Below the pieces are notes generated by a model. That model did not search any database. It was not told the origin of the DNA and saw only the letters and a list, made by a program, of their open reading frames with translations. Below are positions 1 through 5,686 of a stretch of 13,859 bases of DNA, in pieces. The translations under genes and the position numbers were made by a program. Source of the stretch: UBA7683 sp964643895. GTDB taxonomy: Bacteria; Patescibacteriota; Saccharimonadia; Saccharimonadales; UBA7683. The stretch is taken from assembly GCA_964643895.1 (NCBI GenBank), contig CAZXUE010000022.1, positions 1 to 13,859 on the forward strand, read 5' to 3'. How positions within the stretch are numbered: position 1 is the stretch's first letter; every line of letters starts with the position of its first letter.

Positions 1-2
1 AT

Positions 3-1946
3 AAATACTCACGCGACCTGACGCAGCTTGCCAAGGCTGGTAAACTTGACCCAGTAATTGGCCGGAACGATGAAATTCAAACGACTATCGAAATTTTAAG
101 TCGCCGCACCAAAAACAACCCATTGCTGATTGGTGAGCCAGGCGTCGGTAAAACTGCTATCGTCGAAGGCTTAGCGCAGCGAATTGAAGCAAAAGAAGTA
201 CCTGAGGTACTTGAGGGTAAACGCGTCGTTGAGCTTTCACTTATGAGTGTGATTGCTGGAGCCAAATATAAGGGTGAGTTTGAGGAGCGTATTAAGGCTG
301 TCATCGATGAGATCGTCGAGCACAAAGACGAGTTAATTGTGTTTGTGGACGAATTGCACACTATAGTCGGTGCTGGCGGTGGCGGCTCTGAGGGTGGCAT
401 GGATGTAGGCAACATCATGAAGCCAGCACTCGCCCGTGGCGAGCTGCATCTTATCGGGGCAACAACCTTGAATGAATATCAAAAATATATCGAAAAGGAT
501 AGTGCTCTCGAGCGACGGTTCCAGCCCGTTATGGTGCCAGAGACGACGATTGAGCAGGCGATTGAGATCATTCGCGGCCTCCGCGACAGCTATGAAGCCC
601 ATCACAAAGTTAAGATTGATGATTCAGCCGTCACTGCCGCCGTTTATTTAAGTGATCGTTATATTACATCTCGGTTCTTACCTGATAAAGCTATTGACTT
701 GCTTGACCAAGCGGCAGCTCGCGTCCGCATTGCCAGCGATACACGCACAGCCGAAATTGCCAAATACGAAGATGATATTGCCCGTCTTTCGCGCGAAGAA
801 GAGTCAGCTCGCAATCACAAGAAAACCAATGAAGCCAAGAAACTGAAAAAAGAAATTGACACACTGACAAAGCAAAAAGATGAGTTAATGGAAGCTTGGA
901 AGCGCGAGAAAGGTGTTTCGACAGCCGTAGTCACTAGTGCTGACATCGCCCAGATTGTTAGCAAACTCACCGGCGTGCCGGTCACTGAGCTCACCGAAGA
1001 AGAGAAGCTAAAGCTTCTGGCACTTGAAGATAAGCTTCACCAACGGGTTGTTGGTCAAAACGAAGCCGTTCGGGCAGTGAGCGACGCGGTTCGTTTGTCG
1101 CGTGCTGGACTGACACAGGGTCATCGTCCAATCGCAAACTTCCTCTTCCTTGGCCCAACCGGTGTTGGTAAAACAGAGCTTGCTAAAGCCTTGGCTTGGT
1201 CAGTCTTTGGTGATGAAGATGCTATGATTCGTATCGACATGAGCGAATACATGGAGCGCCATGCTGTTAGTCGTCTTGTCGGTGCGCCTCCAGGGTACGT
1301 CGGCTATGATGAGGGTGGTCAGCTCACTGAAGCAGTGCGCCGCCGCCCGTACAGCGTCATTTTGCTTGACGAAATAGAGAAAGCTCACCCAGATGTTTAT
1401 AACATTCTGTTGCAAGTTTTTGACGATGGTCGGTTAACCGACGGTAAGGGTCGTGTAGTGGATTTTACGAACACGATTATTATTGCTACCAGCAACCTTG
1501 GTAGTGCCCTAATTATCGAAAACGATAAAGCCACAGGCAAAGATAAGAAAGATAAAAAGGCGCTGAAAGCCGAGCTCATGGAAGTGCTGCGCGGCCATTT
1601 CCGTCCGGAGTTTATAAACCGCATCGACGATATTATCGTCTTTGACAGTCTGAATGAAGACGAGATTAAAAACATCGTCCGTTTGCAGCTCGAAAAAGTC
1701 ACCCAGCTACTTGCCGAAAAAGGTGTATCTATTACGTTTAGTGACGCACTAGTCGATGATCTTGCGAAGCGTGGATACCAACCAGAATTTGGTGCCCGCG
1801 AACTACGCCGTCTCATCAAAACCGACATCGAAAACTTGTTAGCCCGTAAACTGCTTGCGGGAGAGCTCAAAGAAGGTGCTCGTGTCATCGTTAATTACTC
1901 ACCCAAAGATGGAGTAACTATTGATCAGGTAAAGTCACGCAAATAG
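3..1946 (+). CDS. clpC: ClpC-type AAA+ unfoldase (Clp ATPase), 5' truncated
   Basis: Hexameric Hsp100 ATPase that threads proteins through a central pore, in the cytoplasm. The open frame runs in from the window edge, so the N-terminal substrate/adaptor domain and the start are missing; 647 residues are visible. Seen in order: first AAA+ module with Walker A GEPGVGKT (visible residues about 44-51), pore loop GAKYKGEFEER and Walker B VFVDELHT (about 113-120); a short coiled-coil middle domain (roughly visible residues 250-300) of ClpC rather than ClpB size; second AAA+ module with Walker A GPTGVGKT, pore loop GYVGYDEGG and Walker B VILLDEIEKAH; then FRPEFINRID and the Clp C-terminal domain. 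Oddly, the stretch between TSNLGS and FRPEFINR has a Lys/Asp-rich insert and no [LIV]GF tripeptide, the ClpP-docking loop of B. subtilis ClpC. Family assignment is secure; ClpC versus ClpB is inferred from the middle-domain length. Confidence 0.93.
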   Translation, partial: KYSRDLTQLAKAGKLDPVIGRNDEIQTTIEILSRRTKNNPLLIGEPGVGKTAIVEGLAQRIEAKEVPEVLEGKRVVELSLMSVIAGAKYKGEFEERIKAVIDEIVEHKDELIVFVDELHTIVGAGGGGSEGGMDVGNIMKPALARGELHLIGATTLNEYQKYIEKDSALERRFQPVMVPETTIEQAIEIIRGLRDSYEAHHKVKIDDSAVTAAVYLSDRYITSRFLPDKAIDLLDQAAARVRIASDTRTAEIAKYEDDIARLSREEESARNHKKTNEAKKLKKEIDTLTKQKDELMEAWKREKGVSTAVVTSADIAQIVSKLTGVPVTELTEEEKLKLLALEDKLHQRVVGQNEAVRAVSDAVRLSRAGLTQGHRPIANFLFLGPTGVGKTELAKALAWSVFGDEDAMIRIDMSEYMERHAVSRLVGAPPGYVGYDEGGQLTEAVRRRPYSVILLDEIEKAHPDVYNILLQVFDDGRLTDGKGRVVDFTNTIIIATSNLGSALIIENDKATGKDKKDKKALKAELMEVLRGHFRPEFINRIDDIIVFDSLNEDEIKNIVRLQLEKVTQLLAEKGVSITFSDALVDDLAKRGYQPEFGARELRRLIKTDIENLLARKLLAGELKEGARVIVNYSPKDGVTIDQVKSRK

Positions 1947-2051
1947 TACTCTAAGAGGATCATATTACCACAAACCCCCTGAAGACTATTTAGCTCGCGG
2001 TACGTTTGATAATCATCCTTCAGCCCCTGCCAAGTACGTGAGTCATCGACT

Positions 2052-2069
2052 AAGCCCTCCATAGGGCTT
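2052..2069 (+). terminator. Short hairpin after clpC, possible weak terminator
   Basis: Perfect 7-bp stem AAGCCCT/AGGGCTT with a CCAT loop, 105 nt after the clpC stop. The tail (CGTTTGC) is T-poor, so intrinsic termination would be weak. The hairpin also lies just upstream of the peptidase E promoter and could have another role. Confidence 0.4.
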
Positions 2070-2073
2070 CGTT

Positions 2074-2082
2074 TGCTATACT
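2074..2082 (+). promoter_or_regulatory. Extended -10 promoter for the peptidase E-like gene, leaderless layout
   Basis: TGCTATACT has the extended -10 form (TGnTATAmT). Only 6 nt (GTAAGC) separate it from the ATG at 2089, so the expected transcription start falls on or next to the A of the ATG. No purine-rich ribosome binding site precedes the start, and no good -35 is visible, which is normal for an extended -10. Confidence 0.6.
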
Positions 2083-2088
2083 GTAAGC

Positions 2089-2715
2089 ATGAAACTTTAC
2101 CTTGCATCAAAACACGTGCAATTTCCAGCTGAACTAGCTGCGCTTGTATCAAAAGATCCAGTGAGCACTACCGTAAAGTTGATTGTTAATGCATTTGACA
2201 ATTATCCTGCAGAGAGGCGAGAAATGCATATCGCTAATCTAACCGAATCGCTAAAGAAGGCTGGATACAAACCCATTCTTCTGGATTTGAGAGAATATAT
2301 AGAAAAAGTCGAAATGCTAAAGTCTGAACTAGATGAGACTGATTTGTTATGGGTATCTGGGGGTAATGTCTTTTATCTTAGATATTTGCTTCGAGAAAGC
2401 GGTTTAGATGTAATATTAAAAAGTCTTATTGATGCAGGCATGGTCTATGCTGGCGATAGCGCTGGATCTGCAGTTCTTGGCCATGACCTACATGGGCTAG
2501 ATTTGCTCGATGATATAAGTGAGGCACCAGAGGTCTTTTACAATGGTTTAGATTTAACCTCGTTTATCATTCTGCCTCACTGGGGTAATGAGCGCTACCA
2601 AGATGAGATTGAAAATTCTAAGAAAATTTTAGAGCAATACAATCCCGAAGTCATCACGATAAACGACGACCAGGCTTGTATCGTTGATGGTCAATCTCGA
2701 TATATTCTTGGATAA
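2089..2715 (+). CDS. pepE: Peptidase E-like protein (peptidase family S51, class I glutamine amidotransferase-like fold)
   Basis: A 208-residue cytoplasmic protein of the S51 family. E. coli PepE in this family is a serine dipeptidase that cleaves Asp-X dipeptides; other members (cyanophycinase) have different substrates, so the substrate here is open. Seen: the nucleophile-elbow motif GDSAGSAV near residues 123-130 with the Ser in the PepE position, the preceding glycine-rich VSGGNVFYLRYLL that builds the oxyanion hole in the family, and LPHWGNERY near residue 164 supplying the expected catalytic His. Length is close to PepE (229 aa). The start is the only ATG compatible with the upstream -10, which makes this a probable leaderless mRNA. 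The gene is monocistronic and converges on the surface-protein gene across a shared terminator. Confidence 0.88.
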   Translation: MKLYLASKHVQFPAELAALVSKDPVSTTVKLIVNAFDNYPAERREMHIANLTESLKKAGYKPILLDLREYIEKVEMLKSELDETDLLWVSGGNVFYLRYLLRESGLDVILKSLIDAGMVYAGDSAGSAVLGHDLHGLDLLDDISEAPEVFYNGLDLTSFIILPHWGNERYQDEIENSKKILEQYNPEVITINDDQACIVDGQSRYILG

Positions 2716-2747
2716 CCTATTGTTTCTCCGCAATAGCTTAAGGAACT

Positions 2748-2777
2748 AAAATAACCGGCTTGCACGCCGGTTATTTT
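2748..2777. terminator. Bidirectional intrinsic terminator
   Basis: Perfect 12-bp inverted repeat: AAAATAACCGGC, a 6-nt loop, then GCCGGTTATTTT. The GC core flanked by an A-tract and a T-tract works in both directions, and it sits exactly between the convergent peptidase E and surface-protein genes. Confidence 0.92.
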
Positions 2778-2798
2778 GTTAACAATGGCTGCTGTTAG

Positions 2799-3437
2799 TT
2801 ACTTACGCAACTTACGATTACGAATAAGGTTGTAGCCAATGCCTGTAATCGAGCTGAGCGCAAAGGTGCTTGCAATCACATTTCCTGTACCAGTGTTTGG
2901 GATACGTGTAACGGAATTTGTGGTTTGAGTTGCATCTGTTGTCAGCTGGGCGACTTCATCTGTACATACCGCCAGCTGGCCAAAAGCGAAGTCCATCAAT
3001 CTGTCGGTTTCATCATTCGGAGCACCAATTTTATAGTTGGCAGTACCATCGGCAGCAGTAGCACGAGTACCTTCAACAAGGTCGGCTTGCCATCGGCAAT
3101 CAGGAACTTCTACAGAAATTGTGTGTGTTCCAATGCCAAAGGTTTGCGTAGCTGTTTTGAAGAGCCTTTGTTCTTCAAGTGGGAGACCGGTTTCGTTATA
3201 CCACTTCCATGTTGCAACGCTAACCGTCTTTTTACAGTCGGCATCACCTTTTACTGTTACTTTAACGTCTATTTTATTGCCATTTTGAACGATACTGTTA
3301 TTTGTTATGTCGTGCATACTCGCTGCGTTAACGGCACGATTGACTTCACAGTTTTCGGCCGCATTAACGGGTGTAGTAGTTATTGCAATCCCAGCAGTTA
3401 TGACAGCGCCTGTAATCAGTAATTTCAATTTATTCAT
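2799..3437 (-). CDS. Secreted cell-surface protein with C-terminal IPNTG sorting signal
   Basis: A 212-residue predicted exported protein, not assigned to a named family. The N-terminus is a classical signal peptide: MNKLK, a hydrophobic stretch of about 18 residues, and a likely signal peptidase I site after PVNA. The mature part is Thr/Val-rich and beta-like with four cysteines (NCEV, DADC, VPDC, AVCT), enough for two disulfides. The C-terminus reads IPNTG (about residues 179-183), a hydrophobic segment and a basic tail RNRKLRK, which is the layout of a sortase substrate with an LPXTG variant. Sortase anchoring is inferred; no sortase gene lies in the window. The ATG at 3437 was chosen because AGGAG lies 10 nt upstream; an in-frame ATG at 3455 overlaps that ribosome binding site and would spoil the signal peptide start. 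Confidence 0.8.
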   Translation of the reverse strand: MNKLKLLITGAVITAGIAITTTPVNAAENCEVNRAVNAASMHDITNNSIVQNGNKIDVKVTVKGDADCKKTVSVATWKWYNETGLPLEEQRLFKTATQTFGIGTHTISVEVPDCRWQADLVEGTRATAADGTANYKIGAPNDETDRLMDFAFGQLAVCTDEVAQLTTDATQTTNSVTRIPNTGTGNVIASTFALSSITGIGYNLIRNRKLRK

Positions 3438-3473
3438 AGTAACACCGCTCCTCATACATTAGTGTATAATTTC

Positions 3474-3482
3474 ATTATAGCA
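3474..3482 (-). promoter_or_regulatory. Extended -10 promoter of the surface-protein gene
   Basis: On the minus strand the sequence reads TGCTATAAT, a consensus extended -10. The predicted start is about 7 nt downstream, giving a 5' UTR of about 30 nt that contains the AGGAG ribosome binding site. A second TATACA at 3463-3468 could also act as a -10. Confidence 0.65.
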
Positions 3483-3545
3483 AAATGTAGAATAAATGTC
3501 AATACTATGTAATAAATATAAGATATTGTAATCTGTAAAAATTAA

Positions 3546-3569
3546 AATCCCTTCCGCGCAGAAGGGATT
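3546..3569 (-). terminator. Intrinsic terminator of the tRNA-rpmG unit
   Basis: 9-bp stem AATCCCTTC/GAAGGGATT with a 6-nt loop. In the minus direction it is followed by TTTTAATTTTT, and it lies 14 nt past the stop of the 27-residue ORF, so it closes the tRNA/rpmG transcript. Confidence 0.87.
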
Positions 3570-3582
3570 GCTGAGCAATATT

Positions 3583-3666
3583 CTAAAACTTCTTCTTGAG
3601 TGCCTTGAGCTTTTTCTTCAGTAGTCGCTTGCGAGAGGCGCTATGCCATCGTTTATGTTTTGCCAT
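3583..3666 (-). CDS. 27-residue Lys/Arg-rich peptide downstream of rpmG
   Basis: A very small ORF beginning MAKHKRWHSASRKRLL and ending in Lys-rich KALKKKF; nearly half of its residues are Lys or Arg. It starts 3 nt after the rpmG stop codon (TAG CGA ATG), has an AAAGAAG-like weak ribosome binding site within the rpmG 3' end, and is followed 14 nt later by a strong terminator, so it fits a translationally coupled last gene. The composition and linkage to L33 suggest a tiny ribosomal protein, perhaps like the AURKAIP1/COX24 (bS22) group or an L41-like peptide. That is an inference from composition and context only. It could also be a chance ORF, although an Arg/Lys-rich frame ending just before the terminator argues against this. 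Confidence 0.6.
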   Translation of the reverse strand: MAKHKRWHSASRKRLLKKKLKALKKKF

Positions 3667-3669
3667 TCG

Positions 3670-3876
3670 CTACTTCTTTCGAGGCTTTACTTCGTTGCGG
3701 CCAAGGTTCTTTTTGGTTTCAGTAAAGGTTTCAACTTTTCGCAGACGAGGGTTATATTTTTTCAAACTAAGCTTATCGGGGGTGTTCTGAGTATTCTTTT
3801 TAGTATAGTAAAGGCGGTCGCCCGATTCTTCACCGACCAATCCTACCAACACTCGTTTTGTATTCTTCTTTGCCAT
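3670..3876 (-). CDS. rpmG: 50S ribosomal protein L33 (bL33)
   Basis: Small component of the large ribosomal subunit near the E site. The 68-residue product has the family core: an N-terminal basic strand RVLVGLVG, LYYTKKNTQNTPDKLSLKKYNPRLRK and ETFTETKK, which aligns with the TTKNKRTKPEKLELKKFDP core of E. coli L33. It is longer than the usual 49-56 residues because of a basic C-terminal tail (NLGRNEVKPRKK). No zinc-binding Cys pairs are present, so it is the Cys-free form. AGGA lies 8 nt before the ATG. It follows tRNA-Thr(GGT) with no terminator and precedes the 27-residue basic ORF, so it is probably transcribed from the tRNA promoter at 4651-4679. Confidence 0.9.
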   Translation of the reverse strand: MAKKNTKRVLVGLVGEESGDRLYYTKKNTQNTPDKLSLKKYNPRLRKVETFTETKKNLGRNEVKPRKK

Positions 3877-3934
3877 ATAGTTATTTATCCTACCAGATTA
3901 TGTTCAACAGATCAAGGTTAACTTGCATTACATT

Positions 3935-4009
<75 letters not shown>

Positions 4010-4011
4010 AC

Positions 4012-4035
4012 AATTGCTTGAAAAGCATAGCAATT
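4012..4035. other. Hairpin next to tRNA-Thr(GGT)
   Basis: 7-bp inverted repeat AATTGCT/AGCAATT with a 10-nt spacer, followed by seven T on the plus strand only. In the transcribed (minus) direction it has no T-tail and sits 3 nt upstream of the mature tRNA 5' end, so a role in 5' processing is as likely as termination. Confidence 0.4.
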
Positions 4036-4052
4036 TTTTTAGCTGTTAACAA

Positions 4053-4295
4053 CTATCTTTCTGAACTTCGACCAAAGGCAGGTAATATTTCTCCGCCGTA
4101 ACGCGCAATCTGAACAATCACTCCAGCCAGTAAAGCTCCAATGCCCGCTCCTGCTCCGAATGCCAAGGCTGCGTCATGTTCTGAGCCGCCTTCTAAAGGG
4201 GAGATATTAAAGTCTTTTGCTAGCAGGTAGGTGCTTACACTGGAAACCGCTATGCCAGCCACTAGCTCGGCCTGTCGAGTTACAAGGTCTGTCAT
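4053..4295 (-). CDS. Small predicted membrane protein of unknown function
   Basis: 80 residues, family not recognised. Two hydrophobic stretches are visible: about residues 11-27 (LVAGIAVSSVSTYLLA) and about 44-64, a Gly/Ala-rich segment (AALAFGAGAGIGALLAGVIV), joined by an acidic linker; the C-terminus is short and basic. This suggests a small two-pass inner membrane protein. The start is supported by AGAAGG 6 nt upstream. It is embedded between two tRNA genes, at the place where the E. coli tufB operon has tRNA-Gly, so it must be co-transcribed with tRNAs unless it has its own promoter. Confidence 0.7.
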   Translation of the reverse strand: MTDLVTRQAELVAGIAVSSVSTYLLAKDFNISPLEGGSEHDAALAFGAGAGIGALLAGVIVQIARYGGEILPAFGRSSER

Positions 4296-4316
4296 AAATA
4301 ACCTTCTGGATTATTT

Positions 4317-4402
4317 TGGTGCTGGGAGTAGGATTCGAACCTACGAAGGCATAAGCCATCAGATTTACAGTCTGACGTGTTTGACCGCTTCACTATCCCA
4401 GC
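4317..4402 (-). tRNA. tRNA-Tyr (anticodon GTA)
   Basis: 86-nt class II tRNA. Acceptor GCTGGGA/TCCCAGC, anticodon stem TCAGA/TCTGA around CTGTAAA (anticodon GTA), a long variable arm, T-arm GTAGG/CCTAC with TTCGAAT, discriminator A and encoded CCA. It reads TAT/TAC. Confidence 0.97.
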
Positions 4403-4404
4403 AG

Positions 4405-4426
4405 GCTTTTGGCTTTAGCCAAAAGC
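4405..4426. repeat. Perfect 10-bp palindrome in the tRNA spacer
   Basis: GCTTTTGGCT/AGCCAAAAGC with a 2-nt loop, immediately upstream of tRNA-Tyr in the transcribed direction. A similar but shorter palindrome (CAAAAGTC/GACTTTTG) lies at 4464-4482. There is no T-tail in the transcribed direction; a processing hairpin or a repeat remnant are both possible. Confidence 0.6.
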
Positions 4427-4459
4427 AATTATCAATTTACAATTATCAATTTACAATTT
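4426..4459. repeat. Degenerate heptanucleotide tandem repeat (CAATTnn)
   Basis: Reads CAATTAT CAATTTA CAATTAT CAATTTA followed by CAATTT: a 7-nt period with alternating units, hence an exact 14-nt repeat. Noncoding spacer between tRNA-Thr(TGT) and tRNA-Tyr. Confidence 0.9.
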
Positions 4460-4510
4460 CTGCCAAAAGTCTTTGACTTTTGTAATAATTCTCTGCGAAG
4501 CAGTCCTGCA

Positions 4511-4542
4511 TTGCTACTTGTTAATTGCTACTTGTTAATTGC
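4511..4542. repeat. Degenerate heptanucleotide tandem repeat (TTGnTAn)
   Basis: Reads TTGCTAC TTGTTAA TTGCTAC TTGTTAA and then TTGC: again a 7-nt period with alternating units, 50 bp from the CAATTnn array in the same tRNA spacer. Confidence 0.9.
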
Positions 4543-4558
4543 TTTGACTTGTCAAAGC
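4541..4558 (-). other. Hairpin at the 3' end of tRNA-Thr(TGT)
   Basis: GCTTTGAC/GTCAAAGC, an 8-bp stem with a 2-nt loop, one nucleotide beyond the encoded CCA in the transcribed direction. No T-run follows, so 3' processing or a weak pause is more likely than strong termination. Confidence 0.5.
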
Positions 4559-4559
4559 T

Positions 4560-4636
4560 TGGAGCCACCTGTCGGATTCGAACCGACGACCTGCTGTTTA
4601 CAAAACAGCTGCTCTAACCAGCTGAGCTAAGGTGGC
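4560..4636 (-). tRNA. tRNA-Thr (anticodon TGT)
   Basis: Acceptor GCCACCT/AGGTGGC, D-arm GCTC/GAGC, anticodon stem GCTGT/ACAGC around TTTGTAA (anticodon TGT), T-arm GTCGG/CCGAC with TTCGAAT, discriminator T, encoded CCA. It reads ACA/ACG and is the first gene after the promoter at 4651-4679. Confidence 0.97.
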
Positions 4637-4650
4637 GTGAGAACTGTTAT

Positions 4651-4679
4651 ACTATAGCGAAAATTCCGTCTTCAAACAA
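4651..4679 (-). promoter_or_regulatory. Sigma-70 type promoter of the tRNA-rpmG unit
   Basis: Minus strand: -35 TTGTTT, 17-nt spacer, -10 TATAGT, then 14 nt to the mature 5' end of tRNA-Thr(TGT). No terminator is visible between this site and 3546-3569 in the minus direction, so one transcript could cover both tRNA-Thr genes, tRNA-Tyr, the 80-aa gene, rpmG and the 27-aa ORF. Confidence 0.75.
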
Positions 4680-4687
4680 GCTTTCGT

Positions 4688-4990
4688 CTAGAGTTGTAAA
4701 AAGGTGACAGAATCTGCTTCGAGTTCACCCGCTTCTACAAGAACTTGGTCGGCTTCTCGTCTTGCAGCGCTTTCGGGGTGTTGGGCGAAAAAGTCTGGAG
4801 GTATCATTTTGTGTAATCCTGCGGCGAAGAGTTTATATCGTCCATTTTCGAGGAGGTATTCATATGCTGTGTTTACGGCTGCTTGGAACGATTCCGTGGG
4901 TTCCAAAGGAGCCTTATGAACGACGCGAACGACTCCATCGCGATACGCGATATGTTCGACCTGTGCACCGGTAACACATTCGCTCGACAT
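4688..4990 (-). CDS. Conserved-looking 100-residue protein of unknown function
   Basis: Not recognised. Soluble, slightly acidic, with no signal peptide or membrane segment. An amphipathic helical middle (SFQAAVNTAYEYLLENGRY and onward) is followed by KMIPPDFFAQHPE and an acidic C-terminus. The ATG lies 9 nt after the stop of the TPR gene and has only a weak GGTGATG upstream, so translational coupling to that gene is likely. The stop lies just downstream of the tRNA promoter -35 in the reading direction, and no terminator separates the two units. Its pairing with the TPR membrane protein is the only functional hint. Confidence 0.65.
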   Translation of the reverse strand: MSSECVTGAQVEHIAYRDGVVRVVHKAPLEPTESFQAAVNTAYEYLLENGRYKLFAAGLHKMIPPDFFAQHPESAARREADQVLVEAGELEADSVTFLQL

Positions 4991-4999
4991 AACAGATAG

Positions 5000-5659
5000 C
5001 TACATCACCACTTTGCGAGGCTGTTTGATTTTAGGAGCTTTTTGAATTTTTACTTTAGCTTTTTTAACGGCGGATTCAATTTTTTTTGCGTCTTCTTCAC
5101 GTCCAACTTTGCGGTATGCACCGGCAACAAGCGAATACGTTTGCTGGTTTGGCTGTAATTTGGCGGCGTGCTCAAGAGCCTCTACCATTCGTTTATCATT
5201 GCCGAGCCTTTCTTGTACTTTGGCGTATGCAATGTAGCGTACCGGAACGTCATCTTCTTCTTCCATGGCAGATTCCAAGGTGTGAGCGGCTTTTTGCAGC
5301 TCGCCAACTTCCATATAAACGAGACCGAGATTATTTAAGGTGGAAGCATTTGGCTCAAGGCTGTGAGCGATCTCAAAGCATTCAATGGCGTGTTCGAAGC
5401 TGCGTTGTTTGGCATATAAAATACCTAACCGATTGTAAGCTCCGGCATTGCGCTCATCAAATCTTAGAATGGTGAGAAGCGCTCGTTCGGCTCGCAAAAA
5501 CTTGTTTTCCTTTAAAGATTGGAAGGCATCGTCCCAGAGGCGCTGTAGTCGATCTCCAACTCGTTTAGTGACAAGTTCTTCAGCTTGTTCTTCAGCGTTT
5601 GCGGTTGCATAAATGGTCCAGCCGCCAATTGCAAGTACTGCGAGTAATGCGTAAATCAT
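5000..5659 (-). CDS. Membrane-anchored TPR repeat protein
   Basis: 219 residues. The N-terminus is one transmembrane helix (IYALLAVLAIGGWTIYATA), followed by a charged linker and about four tetratricopeptide repeats, two of which are clear: AYNRLGILYAKQRSFEHAIECF with HSLEPN, and LNNLGLVYMEVGELQKAAHTL. The C-terminal 30 residues are strongly basic (KKAKVKIQKAPKIKQPRK). TPRs form protein-binding scaffolds, so this is probably a membrane-tethered scaffold; the partner is unknown. The ATG at 5659 was preferred to the one at 5677 because a -10 element lies 8 nt before it, placing the transcript start at the ATG; the upstream ATG overlaps that -10. It lies 27 nt after holB and precedes the 100-aa gene. 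Confidence 0.82.
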   Translation of the reverse strand: MIYALLAVLAIGGWTIYATANAEEQAEELVTKRVGDRLQRLWDDAFQSLKENKFLRAERALLTILRFDERNAGAYNRLGILYAKQRSFEHAIECFEIAHSLEPNASTLNNLGLVYMEVGELQKAAHTLESAMEEEDDVPVRYIAYAKVQERLGNDKRMVEALEHAAKLQPNQQTYSLVAGAYRKVGREEDAKKIESAVKKAKVKIQKAPKIKQPRKVVM

Positions 5660-5667
5660 TACTAAGT

Positions 5668-5676
5668 AGTATACCA
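5668..5676 (-). promoter_or_regulatory. Extended -10 promoter of the TPR gene, leaderless layout
   Basis: Minus strand TGGTATACT, then 8 nt (ACTTAGTA) to the ATG at 5659. No ribosome binding site is present. It is the same arrangement as before the peptidase E gene, with the same TATACT hexamer. Confidence 0.6.
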
Positions 5677-5686
5677 CTTTTTTACA

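Noticed and set aside
77..605. Antisense ORFs of 113 and 90 aa opposite the first AAA+ module of clpC
   Set aside because: Low-complexity Ser/Pro/Thr translations typical of antisense frames; no supporting signals.
1397..1888. 163-aa open frame antisense to clpC
   Set aside because: It mirrors the codon pattern of the clearly conserved ClpC second AAA+ module and has no own promoter or ribosome binding site; a shadow frame.
4405..4558. CRISPR-like array in the tRNA spacer
   Set aside because: Repeats are contiguous 7-mers without spacers, and no cas genes are nearby.
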